Assembly: GCA_030266915.1 (NCBI GenBank)
Contig: JAJDIZ010000002.1
Span: forward strand, 1-56,914
Direction: 5' to 3'
DNA from: Ruminococcaceae bacterium OttesenSCG-928-D13
Lineage (GTDB): Bacteria > Bacillota > Clostridia > Oscillospirales > Ruminococcaceae
Length of the DNA: 56,914 nucleotides
Shown here in pieces: positions 9,444-18,687 of this stretch; positions within the stretch are counted from its first letter, which is position 1; each line of letters opens with the position of its first letter. The position numbers and the translations under genes are program-made. The notes below the pieces were generated by a model. That model saw only the letters and a program-made list of their open reading frames with translations, did not search any database and was not told where the DNA came from.

Positions 9444-11846
9444 CTACTGCCGCAGCGCCACGCCCATGCCGCCGAGCTTTGCCAGCACCTTGCCGATGAT
9501 CTCATCGGCGTCGGCGTCGGTGAGGGTGGCGGCCGCGTCGCGCAGCACCAGGCTGTAGGCCAGGCTCTTTTTGCCGGGGCCAATCTTCTCGCCGGTGTAC
9601 ACGTCAAACAGGGTCAGGCTTTCAAGCCGCTTGCCGGCAGCCGAGGTAATGGCCCCCGCAATCTCGGCGGCGGGCATGTCTTCGCCTGCCACCAGGGCCA
9701 GGTCCCGGGTGATGGCCGGGAACTTGGGCAACTGCCTGAACTGCGGGGTGGCGCCGCTGGCCTCGAACAGCAGGTCGAGGGAGAGGTCAGCCGCCACGAG
9801 GCGCGGCTTGATGTCGTAGCTTTCGGTCACGGCCGGGTGTACCTCGCCCAGGGTGCCCAGCTTAACCAGCTCGGGCGGGGCGTTTTCCACAGGCACCTGC
9901 ACCCAGATGTCACCGCAGCGGCCCGGGTGGAAGGTGGTGCCCGCATCGTTGCGGCGCACCTCCCAGCGGGTGATGCCCGCGACCTCCAGCAGCGCCTCGG
10001 CCACCCCTTTCAGGGCGGCGTAGTCCCAGCTTGGGCCGTAGGCGGCCAGTACCAGCTTCTGCCGCTCGATGGGCAGGTCCTCCTCCCCCGGGGTGGGGGT
10101 GTACTCGGTGGCCTGCTCGAATACCGCGCAGCTCTCGGCCCGGGCGGCCCAGTTGCGGGCGGCCACCTCGAAGATGCTGGGCAGGGCGGTGGTGCGCATG
10201 ATCGAGGTCTCCTCCCCGAAGGGGTTCATGATCTTCACCGCGTCCCGCAGCGGGTCGTTTTCGGGCAGGTTGATTTTGTCGAACCCGGCCGGGCTGTAGA
10301 AGCTGTAGGTCTGGCACTGCCACAGGCCGCAGCCCACCAGCACCCGCATGCACTTCTCCTCGAACAGCTGGCGGGCCGTGGGCCGGGCCTTGGCCACCCC
10401 GCTCAGGATGGTGGCCGGAATGGTGTTGTAGCCCACGAAGCGCACCACCTCCTCGGCGATGTCGCAGTCGCGGGAGACGTCGGCCCGGGCGGTGGGAATG
10501 GTGATGACGCCGTTTTCCACCTTGAGGTCCAGCGGGGTGAGGATGTCGATCACCTCTTTTTCGGACACATCGATGCCCAGCAGCGCGTTCACGGCCGCCA
10601 CATTCAGCGGCATGGTGCGCTGGGCGCGCGGGCGGGGGTAGTCATCCAGAATGCCGCCCACAATGTCGCCGGCGTCCAGTTCCACCACCAGCTCCAGGGC
10701 GCGGCGCAGGGCCGGCCCGGCGGTGTTCGGGTCAAGGCCCTTCTCGAAGCGGCCGCTGCTCTCGGTGCGCAGGCCAAGACGGCGGGAGGTGGCCCGCACG
10801 CTGGGGCCGTCGAAGGCGGCGCTCTCGAACACCACCTTCTCGGTGGTGTCATACACGCCAGAGTACTCCCCGCCCATCACGCCAGCCACGGCAATCGGGC
10901 CTTTCTCGTCGGCAATCACCATCATGCCGGGGTCAAGGGCCCGCTCGATGCCGTCCAGCGTGACAATCTTCTCGCCTTCCTTCGCCATCCGCACGGTGAT
11001 TTTGCCGCCGTTCACATAGGCGTAATCGAAGGCGTGCATCGGCTGGCCGTACTCCAGCATCACGTAGTTTGTGATGTCCACGATGTTGTTGATGGGCCGC
11101 ACCCCGGCGTGGCGCAGCCGCTGCCGCAGCCAGCGGGGGCTGGGTTTGATGCGCACGTTCTCCACCATGGCGGCGGAATAGCGGTTGCAGGTCTCGGCCT
11201 GCACCACCGCCGAAAGCAGGGTGGAGACATCCCCCTTGCCCTGCGGCTCGGGCGGGGTGTGATCCTTGAAGGGCACCCTGAAGGTGGCGGCGGCCTCCCG
11301 CGCGAGGCCCCGCACGCTCAGGCAGTCGGGCCGGTTGGGGGTAATCTCGAAATCAAAGGTGACGTCGTCCATCCCAAGGGCCACGGCGGCGTCGCTGCCC
11401 GGCTCGGCCGGCTCCTCCAGCACGAGAATCTCCTCCTCGCTGCTGCCGGGGAAGTCGTGGGTGGTCAGGCAAAGCTCGGGCAGGCTGCACAGCATGCCGT
11501 TGCTCTCCAGCCCCCGCAGCTTGCCTTTGCGTATTTCGGCGCCGTTGGGCAGCTTGCTCCGGTGCAGGGCCACCGGGGCGTAATCGCCGGGCTTCAGGTT
11601 GGCCGCCCCGGTCACAATCTGGATCGGCTCGCCGGCACCGGTGTCCACCTGGATCACATGCAGGTGGTCGGAGTCCGGGTGGGGCTGGGTGGCCGCCACC
11701 CGGCCCACCACCACGTTGCTCATCGCGTCGGCCTCCCGCTCGAAGGTCTCCACCTTCGAGCCGGTCATCGTCATTTTCTCGGCAAACTCAGCCGGGGTCG
11801 CCTCAAAGGGCGCAAAGCTTTTCGCCCATTCCATCGGTAATTTCAT
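9444..11846 (-). CDS. pheT: Phenylalanyl-tRNA synthetase beta subunit
   Basis: tRNA-binding domain followed by B3/B4, B5 and FDX-ACB-like regions; adjacent to pheS. Confidence 0.96.
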   Translation of the reverse strand: MKLPMEWAKSFAPFEATPAEFAEKMTMTGSKVETFEREADAMSNVVVGRVAATQPHPDSDHLHVIQVDTGAGEPIQIVTGAANLKPGDYAPVALHRSKLPNGAEIRKGKLRGLESNGMLCSLPELCLTTHDFPGSSEEEILVLEEPAEPGSDAAVALGMDDVTFDFEITPNRPDCLSVRGLAREAAATFRVPFKDHTPPEPQGKGDVSTLLSAVVQAETCNRYSAAMVENVRIKPSPRWLRQRLRHAGVRPINNIVDITNYVMLEYGQPMHAFDYAYVNGGKITVRMAKEGEKIVTLDGIERALDPGMMVIADEKGPIAVAGVMGGEYSGVYDTTEKVVFESAAFDGPSVRATSRRLGLRTESSGRFEKGLDPNTAGPALRRALELVVELDAGDIVGGILDDYPRPRAQRTMPLNVAAVNALLGIDVSEKEVIDILTPLDLKVENGVITIPTARADVSRDCDIAEEVVRFVGYNTIPATILSGVAKARPTARQLFEEKCMRVLVGCGLWQCQTYSFYSPAGFDKINLPENDPLRDAVKIMNPFGEETSIMRTTALPSIFEVAARNWAARAESCAVFEQATEYTPTPGEEDLPIERQKLVLAAYGPSWDYAALKGVAEALLEVAGITRWEVRRNDAGTTFHPGRCGDIWVQVPVENAPPELVKLGTLGEVHPAVTESYDIKPRLVAADLSLDLLFEASGATPQFRQLPKFPAITRDLALVAGEDMPAAEIAGAITSAAGKRLESLTLFDVYTGEKIGPGKKSLAYSLVLRDAAATLTDADADEIIGKVLAKLGGMGVALRQ

Positions 11847-11853
11847 GGTTTCT

Positions 11854-12882
11854 TCACGCTCCTTTGAATTGTTTCAGGAATCGCAGGTCATTTTCGAACA
11901 GCAGGCGCATGTCGTCGATGCCATAGCGCATCAGGGTGATGCGCTCCAGCCCAACGCCGAAGGCAAAGCCCGAATAGACTGTGGAATCGATGCCGCAGTT
12001 TTCCAGCACCTTGGGGTGCACCATGCCGCAGCCCAGCATCTCGATCCAGCCTTCGCCCTTGCACATCGGGCAGCCCTTGCCGCCGCACTTGAAGCAGCTC
12101 ATGTCCACCTCGGCCGAGGGCTCGGTGTAGGCAAAGTGGTGGGGGCGGAAGCGGGTGCGGGTTTCGGGGCCGTAGAGCTGCTTGAAGAACAGGTCGAGGG
12201 TGCCCTTCAAATCGGTAAACGTGATGCCTTTATCCACCGCCAGGCCCTCGATCTGGTTGAACACCGGGCTGTGGGTGGCGTCGGCGGCGTCGCTGCGGTA
12301 CACCCGGCCCGGGCAGATGATGCGGATGGGCGGCTTTTCGGCCAGCATGGTGCGAATCTGCATCGGGCTGGTTTGGGTGCGCAGCAGGATGTTCTCGGTG
12401 ATATAGAAGGTATCCTGGGTGTCTCGGCTGGGGTGGCTCTTGGGCATGTTCAGCATCTCGAAGTTGTACTTGTCGTACTCGATCTCCGGGCCCTGCACCA
12501 CGTCGAAGCCCATGCCGAGGAAGATGTCCTTAAGCTCCCCCAGCACGATGTCCAGCGGGTGGCGGCCACCCAGGTCCTGCCGGGTGCCGGGCAGGGTGAC
12601 GTCGATGGTCTCCCCGGCCAGCCTGGCGGCGCGCTCGGCGTTTGCCAGCCGCTTTGCGGCGCCGCGCACCGTGGCGTCAATTTCCTCCCGCACCTCGTTG
12701 GCCAGCGCCCCAATCACCGGGCGCTCCTCGGCGGACAGGCCGCCCATCTGCTTCAAAATGGCGGTCAGTTCGCCCTTTTTTCCAAAAAAGCGGACCCGCA
12801 GGGCGTCCAGGGCCTGGGCGTCCTGCACCGCGCCGATCAGCCGGCCGGCCTCTGCGCGGATGGATTCCAGTGCATTTTTCAT
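11854..12882 (-). CDS. pheS: Phenylalanyl-tRNA synthetase alpha subunit
   Basis: HPLDIVLGELKDIFLGMGFDVVQGPEIE; GCGMVHPKVLENCGID; GVGLERITLMRYGIDDMR. Confidence 0.97.
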   Translation of the reverse strand: MKNALESIRAEAGRLIGAVQDAQALDALRVRFFGKKGELTAILKQMGGLSAEERPVIGALANEVREEIDATVRGAAKRLANAERAARLAGETIDVTLPGTRQDLGGRHPLDIVLGELKDIFLGMGFDVVQGPEIEYDKYNFEMLNMPKSHPSRDTQDTFYITENILLRTQTSPMQIRTMLAEKPPIRIICPGRVYRSDAADATHSPVFNQIEGLAVDKGITFTDLKGTLDLFFKQLYGPETRTRFRPHHFAYTEPSAEVDMSCFKCGGKGCPMCKGEGWIEMLGCGMVHPKVLENCGIDSTVYSGFAFGVGLERITLMRYGIDDMRLLFENDLRFLKQFKGA

Positions 12883-12980
12883 GCTCTCACGTCCTCTATT
12901 CTGCTTGTATTTTGCGTTTTAGCGTTAAAAGAGTGGGGTTTGCCAAAAATTCCGACTATCCAGTGCAGGCCTAAAGCGCG

Positions 12981-13069
12981 AAGGCCCGCACGGCGGATAT
13001 TTCTCTACTCGCATGCTTCGCATATCCTTAGCCCTAGGCTCGCTCCAAAACATCCGCCGCGCAGGCCTT
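12981..13069. repeat. Palindromic intergenic repeat, copy B
   Basis: Arms AAGGCCCGCACGGCGGAT / ATCCGCCGCGCAGGCCTT around core containing TACTCGCATGCTTCGCATATCCTTAGCCCTAGGCTCGCTCCA. Confidence 0.9.
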
Positions 13070-13109
13070 TATCACTGTAGGGCGCTGCATCACCGATATT
13101 TCTTCTACG

Positions 13110-13420
13110 CCAACCAGATAGTTAGAAAAAAATAAGCCCCGCCCCACAATGGGACGAAGCGTTGCTCCGCGGTACCACCCAAATTCCCGCGTTCGCGCGC
13201 GGGCGCTTGCCATCTGTAACGGGAAAGCCCGTTCCAGCCTAGTGCCGCGGTTTGCACAGGGTGTGCCCGCATGGTTCAGCCGGACCGCTCGGGAGGGAAC
13301 TTCGCGCGCCTGCGCCGCCAAAGGCTTTCAGCCGGGGCCTTTTTCTCTTGTTGCAGTGGCAGGCGGTTACTTTTCTCCGTCATCGCGTTTCCACATATTC
13401 TAGCACGAGAAATCAGTCAT
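13110..13420 (-). promoter_or_regulatory. T-box leader upstream of pheST (boundaries approximate)
   Basis: Minus strand has the T-box sequence GGGTGGTACCGCGG (13169-13183) followed by a terminator stem and a T-run (GGGGCGGGGCTTATTTTTTTC). Confidence 0.85.
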
Positions 13421-13492
13421 TGCAAGGGGCATGGCTGTTGCGCGGCGGTTTATTATGGTATCATAGGGACGAAAAGAATGCGGAGGTGGCCG

Positions 13493-13870
13493 ATGATCTA
13501 CGGAGTGGGCGTGGACTGCGTGCAGGTGGCGCGCATCGCCAAAAGCATGGAAAAGCCCCGCTTTGCGGAGCGGGTGTTCAGCGAGGCAGAACGGGCGCTG
13601 TTTGAGCAGATCGGCGCCGAGGCAAAGCGCGATGAGACCGCCGCCGCCAATTTTGCCGCCAAGGAGGCCTTTTTGAAGGCCTGCGGGGTGGGCCTTGGGG
13701 GCTTTGCCCTTTCGGAGATTGCCGCCCTGCGCAGGGAGAGCGGCGCGCCTTACTACCAGCTTTCAGGCGCGGCGCTGGCCTTTTGCGAGGAAAACGGCCT
13801 TGCGGCCCACCTCTCCCTCACCCACGAGGGCGGGATGGCGGTGGCCTTCGCGGTGCTGGAGAAGGGCTGA
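13493..13870 (+). CDS. acpS: Holo-[acyl-carrier-protein] synthase
   Basis: MIYGVGVDCVQVARI; FAAKEAFLKACGVG; RBS GGAGGTG. Confidence 0.92.
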   Translation: MIYGVGVDCVQVARIAKSMEKPRFAERVFSEAERALFEQIGAEAKRDETAAANFAAKEAFLKACGVGLGGFALSEIAALRRESGAPYYQLSGAALAFCEENGLAAHLSLTHEGGMAVAFAVLEKG

Positions 13871-13879
13871 ACTGGCCGG

Positions 13880-14803
13880 CTATACCAGGCCCTCCAGCGA
13901 TTCAAACTCAACGTTGCCTGTGGCGTCGGGATACTCGGCCTCACAGGCCTTAATAATTTCATAGAGGTACCGGGCCAAATCCGCCATCCGGGCCTCGTCG
14001 AGGGCAAGCAGTTCCCCGCTGCCCAGCACCTGCCGGGGGTTGGAATAGGCCGGTGCAGGCGTGGATTCATGGCTCACCGGCACCGGCTGGCCGCTTACCA
14101 GGCTGGCAGTGATGCTTACAGCAGGCCCGTCGGGGGCACCGGTGACCGACCCTGTAATTTTGGAAAGGACGATGTTCAGCTCCTGGGCTTCCGGGTTGTG
14201 GAAAGCGGTGATCCAGTTGGGGGCCGGGAACTCCGGCAGGCCCGGGAGGTTGTTCAGGCTGACGCCCCGCTGGCCGCCCTCACCGTCCGGCGGGAGGTAT
14301 TCATAATGGGATATATATGTGGCGGAGTCCTCCGGTTCACCTGTCCACTCATCCAGGCTGTAGAACGCCGCGTCGCGCCAATCCTCGTCCAGCCCGATGT
14401 CATACGTCATATCATAGAACCACGCCTCGCCGGTGGCCGCCGTCATCGCCGCGCGGGACACCAGCTCCCCCTCGGGGTTTGTCACCTCAAAGACGTAAGC
14501 GGGCTTGCCGTGCAGGCTGCGCTCACCGCTAAAGGCAAGCTCCACCCCCTCGGGGTAATAGGCCCGCAGCGCCTGTTCGGCCTGCTCTTGGGTGACCGGG
14601 TCGCCCTCGGGCTCCGGTTCGCTCTCCGCGCCCTGGTCGGGCTGGGGGGCAGAGCCGAACCGGTCTTCCATTGCCTGCACGAAGGCGTTGTTGCTTTCTG
14701 ACAAGTCGCTGTCGGCCTCGTCGCTTTGGGTGCAGGCGGCAAACAGGCCGGCGCACAGCGCCAGCCCCAGAATACAACTGATTAATCGCAGCTTTTTCAT
14801 CAT
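13880..14803 (-). CDS. Putative lipoprotein, unknown function
   Basis: Signal peptide with lipobox LFAAC. Confidence 0.7.
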   Translation of the reverse strand: MMKKLRLISCILGLALCAGLFAACTQSDEADSDLSESNNAFVQAMEDRFGSAPQPDQGAESEPEPEGDPVTQEQAEQALRAYYPEGVELAFSGERSLHGKPAYVFEVTNPEGELVSRAAMTAATGEAWFYDMTYDIGLDEDWRDAAFYSLDEWTGEPEDSATYISHYEYLPPDGEGGQRGVSLNNLPGLPEFPAPNWITAFHNPEAQELNIVLSKITGSVTGAPDGPAVSITASLVSGQPVPVSHESTPAPAYSNPRQVLGSGELLALDEARMADLARYLYEIIKACEAEYPDATGNVEFESLEGLV

Positions 14804-14915
14804 GTCGTCGCTCCTTCTTCACGGTTCTGATACGGAAAACGACACTCTCCGGCTGCCTTTCCTCTATTTATAAAACGGCCCTGTCTGCCGTTTTGTTACA
14901 GGTTTTGTGCCAAAT

Positions 14916-16340
14916 TCAACCCCAGGTGCTGTCGCCGAGCATCATGTGGGCGCATTTGTAGATGTCGCCGCAGCCCAGGGTGAGCACAAGATCGCCGGGC
15001 CGGGCGTTTTGCAGCACATAGTCGGCCGCCTCGCGCTGAGTTTCGAACCACACGCTGCCCGGGATCTTGTCCGCAAGGTCCCGGGTGGTGACGTTGTAGT
15101 CCTCCTTGCGCTCCCGCCCGCCCATGATGGCGGTGAGCACCACCCTGTCGGCAATGGGCAGCACGGCGGCAAAATCCTCCAGCAGGCTTTGGGTGCGGCT
15201 GTAGGTGTAGGGCTGGTGCACCGCCCACACCCGGCCGTATTCCATGGCCTTGGCCGCCGTGAGCACCGCCTTCACCTCCGCCGGGTGGTGGGCGTAGTCG
15301 TCGGCAATGGTGACCCCGTTCACCTGCCCCAGCACCTCGAAGCGGCGCCCGGTGCCGCTGAAGGCGGCAAGCCCCCGCTCGATATCCTCGAAGGAGGCGC
15401 CCAGCCGCATGGCGCCGGCCGCCGCGGCCAGCGCGTTGTAGACGTTGTGCTTGCCCGGGGCGCCGAGGGCGATCTCCCCGTGGGCCTCGCCGCCGGCCAT
15501 CAGCGTGAAGGCCCAGTAGCCGGGCCGGTGCTCCCGCAGGTTGATGGCCCCAAAGTCCGCCCCTTCCTCAAGGCCAAAGGAGAAGAAGGAAAGCTTCTCC
15601 CCCGCGCTGTTCACCCCGCTTTGCAGCAGCGGGGCCACCACCTCGCGGGTGTTTGCGTCGTCCCCGTTGTACAGCACGGCTCCGGTGGCCAGGCGGCAGA
15701 AGCTGCGAAAGGCCTCCTTCAAATTCTCCATGCTGCCGAAGAATTCCAGGTGATCGTCGTCCACGTTCAGCAGCACCGCGCACTCGGACGCAAGCTCCAG
15801 GAAGGTGTTGTGGTACTCGCAGGCCTCGACGACCATGGCGTCGTTCCCCTGCCCCGCCTGGCCGTAGCCGCCGATCAGCGGCAGCCGCCCGCCAATCACC
15901 GCGCCCGGGGCGTGGCCGCCCATCTCGAGAATCTGCACCGCCATGCCGGTGGCCGTGGTTTTGCCGTGGGTGCCGGCGATGCAGAGCGGCCGCCGGTACA
16001 GCGAGGCCACATAGCCCAGCATCACGCTGCGCTCCACGCAGGGAATGCCCAGACGCTCGGCCTCCAGGCGCTCGGGGTTGTCGGCCCGGATGGCCGCCGA
16101 ATAGACCACCAGCTCGCCGCCGTGCACGTTTTCGGCCACCTGGCCCATCATCACCCGCACGCCCTGCCGGCGCTCGTAGTCCAGTATCTCTCCCTCGTTC
16201 ACGTCGCTGCCCGAGATTGTGTGTCCAGCGGCCAACAAAATCTGCACCAGCGGGTACATGCCGCTGCCGCCCACCCCCACAAAGTGGATTTTCCTGCTCT
16301 GCTCCAGTATTTTGTTCAAATCCACCGGCATTTCTGCCAC
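14916..16340 (-). CDS. murC: UDP-N-acetylmuramate--L-alanine ligase
   Basis: IHFVGVGGSGMYPL; AGTHGKTTATGM; DDYAHHPAEVKAVL. Confidence 0.96.
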   Translation of the reverse strand: MAEMPVDLNKILEQSRKIHFVGVGGSGMYPLVQILLAAGHTISGSDVNEGEILDYERRQGVRVMMGQVAENVHGGELVVYSAAIRADNPERLEAERLGIPCVERSVMLGYVASLYRRPLCIAGTHGKTTATGMAVQILEMGGHAPGAVIGGRLPLIGGYGQAGQGNDAMVVEACEYHNTFLELASECAVLLNVDDDHLEFFGSMENLKEAFRSFCRLATGAVLYNGDDANTREVVAPLLQSGVNSAGEKLSFFSFGLEEGADFGAINLREHRPGYWAFTLMAGGEAHGEIALGAPGKHNVYNALAAAAGAMRLGASFEDIERGLAAFSGTGRRFEVLGQVNGVTIADDYAHHPAEVKAVLTAAKAMEYGRVWAVHQPYTYSRTQSLLEDFAAVLPIADRVVLTAIMGGRERKEDYNVTTRDLADKIPGSVWFETQREAADYVLQNARPGDLVLTLGCGDIYKCAHMMLGDSTWG

Positions 16341-16516
16341 CTCCGCCTGCGCCCCTGCGCAAATGTTTACAATTATTTCTATTGTTAGGCCTTGGGATAT
16401 GTTACAATTAGGCAGTCAAAAAAGCGCTCAAATTCTGCATTTTTCCTAACTGAACCCTTACCGTATCATATCATAAAAGTGCCGGATCGCCAATCGGATC
16501 ACGAGGAGGCGTTGCA

Positions 16517-17710
16517 ATGCTGGCAAAAATGCCTGGCCAGGCGGCCAGAGTGATACAGACCATCCACGCAGCCGGGGGCCGTGCCTACCTGGTGGGCGGC
16601 GCGCTGCGCGACCTTGCGCTCGGCGGCACCCCGAAGGACTGGGACTTCGCCACCACCCTCTCCCCGCAAAAGCTGCTGGCCCTGCTGCCCGGGGCACGCC
16701 TGATTGGCGGGGGCTGCGGCACGGTGCAGGCCCACTTTGTGGATTCCTGCCTCAAGCCCTACAGCGACTGGACCTACGAGATCACCCCCTGCCGCACCGA
16801 GAGCGGCTACAGCGACAGGCGCCACCCGGATGTGGTGGAGTTTGTGCCGGACATTTTGGCCGACCTTGCCCGCCGGGACTTCACGGTGAACGCGATGGCC
16901 TGGGACGGGCAGGTGCTGTTCGACCCCTTCGGCGGCCAGCGGGACCTGAGGCTCCGGCTGCTGCGCTGCGTGGGCAACCCGGCCGACCGATTCAACGAGG
17001 ACCCGCTGCGGGTGCTGCGGCTGTTCCGGCTGGCCGCCCAGCTGGGCTTCACGGCCGAGTGGGAGACCTTCTGCGCCGCCGGCGAGGCGATGGAGCTGAT
17101 TGCCACCCTGCCGAAGGATCGGGTGGCCGCCGAGGTGCGGAACATCCTGTTCAGCGACGGACCCCAGGTGCTGAGCGGGGTGATTGTGAAGGGCGGGCTG
17201 CACGGCTACGGCTTCGACTTTGCCCCCGCGCTGAACGCCCTGCGGGAGGTGCCGTCCCTGCCGCTGTGCCGCTGGTGGGGACTGATTGCCCTGTGCGGCG
17301 CCGACATCGAAAATGTGTGCCGGGCCTTTGGCTTTTCCCGCCGCTTCCAGGCCGACCTTGAAAACTGCACCCGGCTCTACCGGCAGGGCCCGGCCCTCGA
17401 CAACACCAGCCTCAAGCAAAAGCTGGCGGGCTCCAAGCTGGACTACGCCCCCATCGCCGCCACCTTCGCCGCGGTCTCCCCGGCCTTCGCGGCCGAGCCG
17501 GCCCTTTTTGCCTCGGTGTGCGCCCGGCACGAGCCCTACCGCCGGGAAGACCTGGCCGTGAACGGCGACATGCTGGCCGCCGAGGGCATCCAGGGCCGCC
17601 ACTGCGGCAAGGTGCTGGACGCGCTGCTGGCCGCCGTAATCCAGAACCCGGCGCTCAACAAGGCCGAGGTGCTGCTGGGGCTGGCCCGGGGGCTGAAAAA
17701 AACGCTGTGA
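16517..17710 (+). CDS. cca: CCA tRNA nucleotidyltransferase
   Basis: AYLVGGALRDLALGGTPKDWDFAT; RRDFTVNAMAWD; DPLRVLRLFRLAAQLGF. Confidence 0.92.
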   Translation: MLAKMPGQAARVIQTIHAAGGRAYLVGGALRDLALGGTPKDWDFATTLSPQKLLALLPGARLIGGGCGTVQAHFVDSCLKPYSDWTYEITPCRTESGYSDRRHPDVVEFVPDILADLARRDFTVNAMAWDGQVLFDPFGGQRDLRLRLLRCVGNPADRFNEDPLRVLRLFRLAAQLGFTAEWETFCAAGEAMELIATLPKDRVAAEVRNILFSDGPQVLSGVIVKGGLHGYGFDFAPALNALREVPSLPLCRWWGLIALCGADIENVCRAFGFSRRFQADLENCTRLYRQGPALDNTSLKQKLAGSKLDYAPIAATFAAVSPAFAAEPALFASVCARHEPYRREDLAVNGDMLAAEGIQGRHCGKVLDALLAAVIQNPALNKAEVLLGLARGLKKTL

Positions 17711-17738
17711 GCCACCACTCAACCGGAGGATTAAAGCA

Positions 17739-18605
17739 ATGAAAGAACGCGCAATCAGAAAAACCGTGCGCGGCCAAAGGGCTGTGGACGGCGCGGGGGT
17801 ACATCTGGTGCGGGTGCTGGGCCGCGACACCATCGCCGACTTCGACCCGTTTCTGATGCTGGACTCCTTTGACAGCACAAACCCCGACGACTACACCGCG
17901 GGCTTCCCGATGCACCCGCACCGGGGCATCGAGACCATCACCTACCTGATCGGCGGGCAGATTGACCACGAGGACAGCCTGGGCAACGCCGGGCGCATCG
18001 GCCCGGGCCAGGCCCAGTGGATGACCGCCGGCAGCGGCATCATGCACCAGGAGATGCCCCAGCCCTCAAAGCGGATGCTGGGCCTGCAGCTGTGGCTGAA
18101 CCTGCCCGCCGCCGAGAAGATGGCCGACCCACAGTATTTTGACATCGCCGGCGGGATGATTGGCGAGACCGAGGACGAGAACGCCGCCGTGCGGGTGATC
18201 TCGGGGGAATACGGCGGCACCCGCGGGGTGCAGCCCCGCCATCTGCCCGCCAGCATCTACGATGTGACGGTGAAGCCCGGCCGGTCCGTCACGATTCCCA
18301 CCCCGGCGGACGAAAACGTCAGCGTCTTTTTGATCGAGGGGGACGCGGTCATCGGCGGCCAGCAGATAGCGGAGAAAACCGCTGTCAATTTCGGCGCGGG
18401 GGACGCCGTCACCGTGGGCGCCCCGGCGGACGCCGAGGCCCGGTTCATCTTCCTGTCCGGCAGGCCGTTGGGCGAGCCGGTGGCCTGGGGCGGCCCGATT
18501 GTGATGAACACCCGCGAGGAGCTGAAGCACGCCTTTGACGAGCTGGACGCAGGCACCTTTGTGAAGCACAAGCCTGCGCCGCCAACCGGCGGCACGCCGC
18601 AGTGA
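17739..18605 (+). CDS. Pirin family protein
   Basis: DPFLMLDSF; GFPMHPHRGIETITYLIGGQIDHEDS; GDVQWMTAGSGIMHQE-type motif (GPGQAQWMTAGSGIMHQEMP). Confidence 0.93.
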   Translation: MKERAIRKTVRGQRAVDGAGVHLVRVLGRDTIADFDPFLMLDSFDSTNPDDYTAGFPMHPHRGIETITYLIGGQIDHEDSLGNAGRIGPGQAQWMTAGSGIMHQEMPQPSKRMLGLQLWLNLPAAEKMADPQYFDIAGGMIGETEDENAAVRVISGEYGGTRGVQPRHLPASIYDVTVKPGRSVTIPTPADENVSVFLIEGDAVIGGQQIAEKTAVNFGAGDAVTVGAPADAEARFIFLSGRPLGEPVAWGGPIVMNTREELKHAFDELDAGTFVKHKPAPPTGGTPQ

Positions 18606-18631
18606 TTGCTGCCGGCAAACAACCGCATTCG

Positions 18632-18660
18632 AAAGGCCCGGCCGAATTGGCCGGGCCTTT
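18632..18660. terminator. Bidirectional intrinsic terminator
   Basis: AAAGGCCCGGCC-GAATT-GGCCGGGCCTTT. Confidence 0.85.
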
Positions 18661-18687
18661 GCATATTGTCTTTATCTTACCCGCGTC

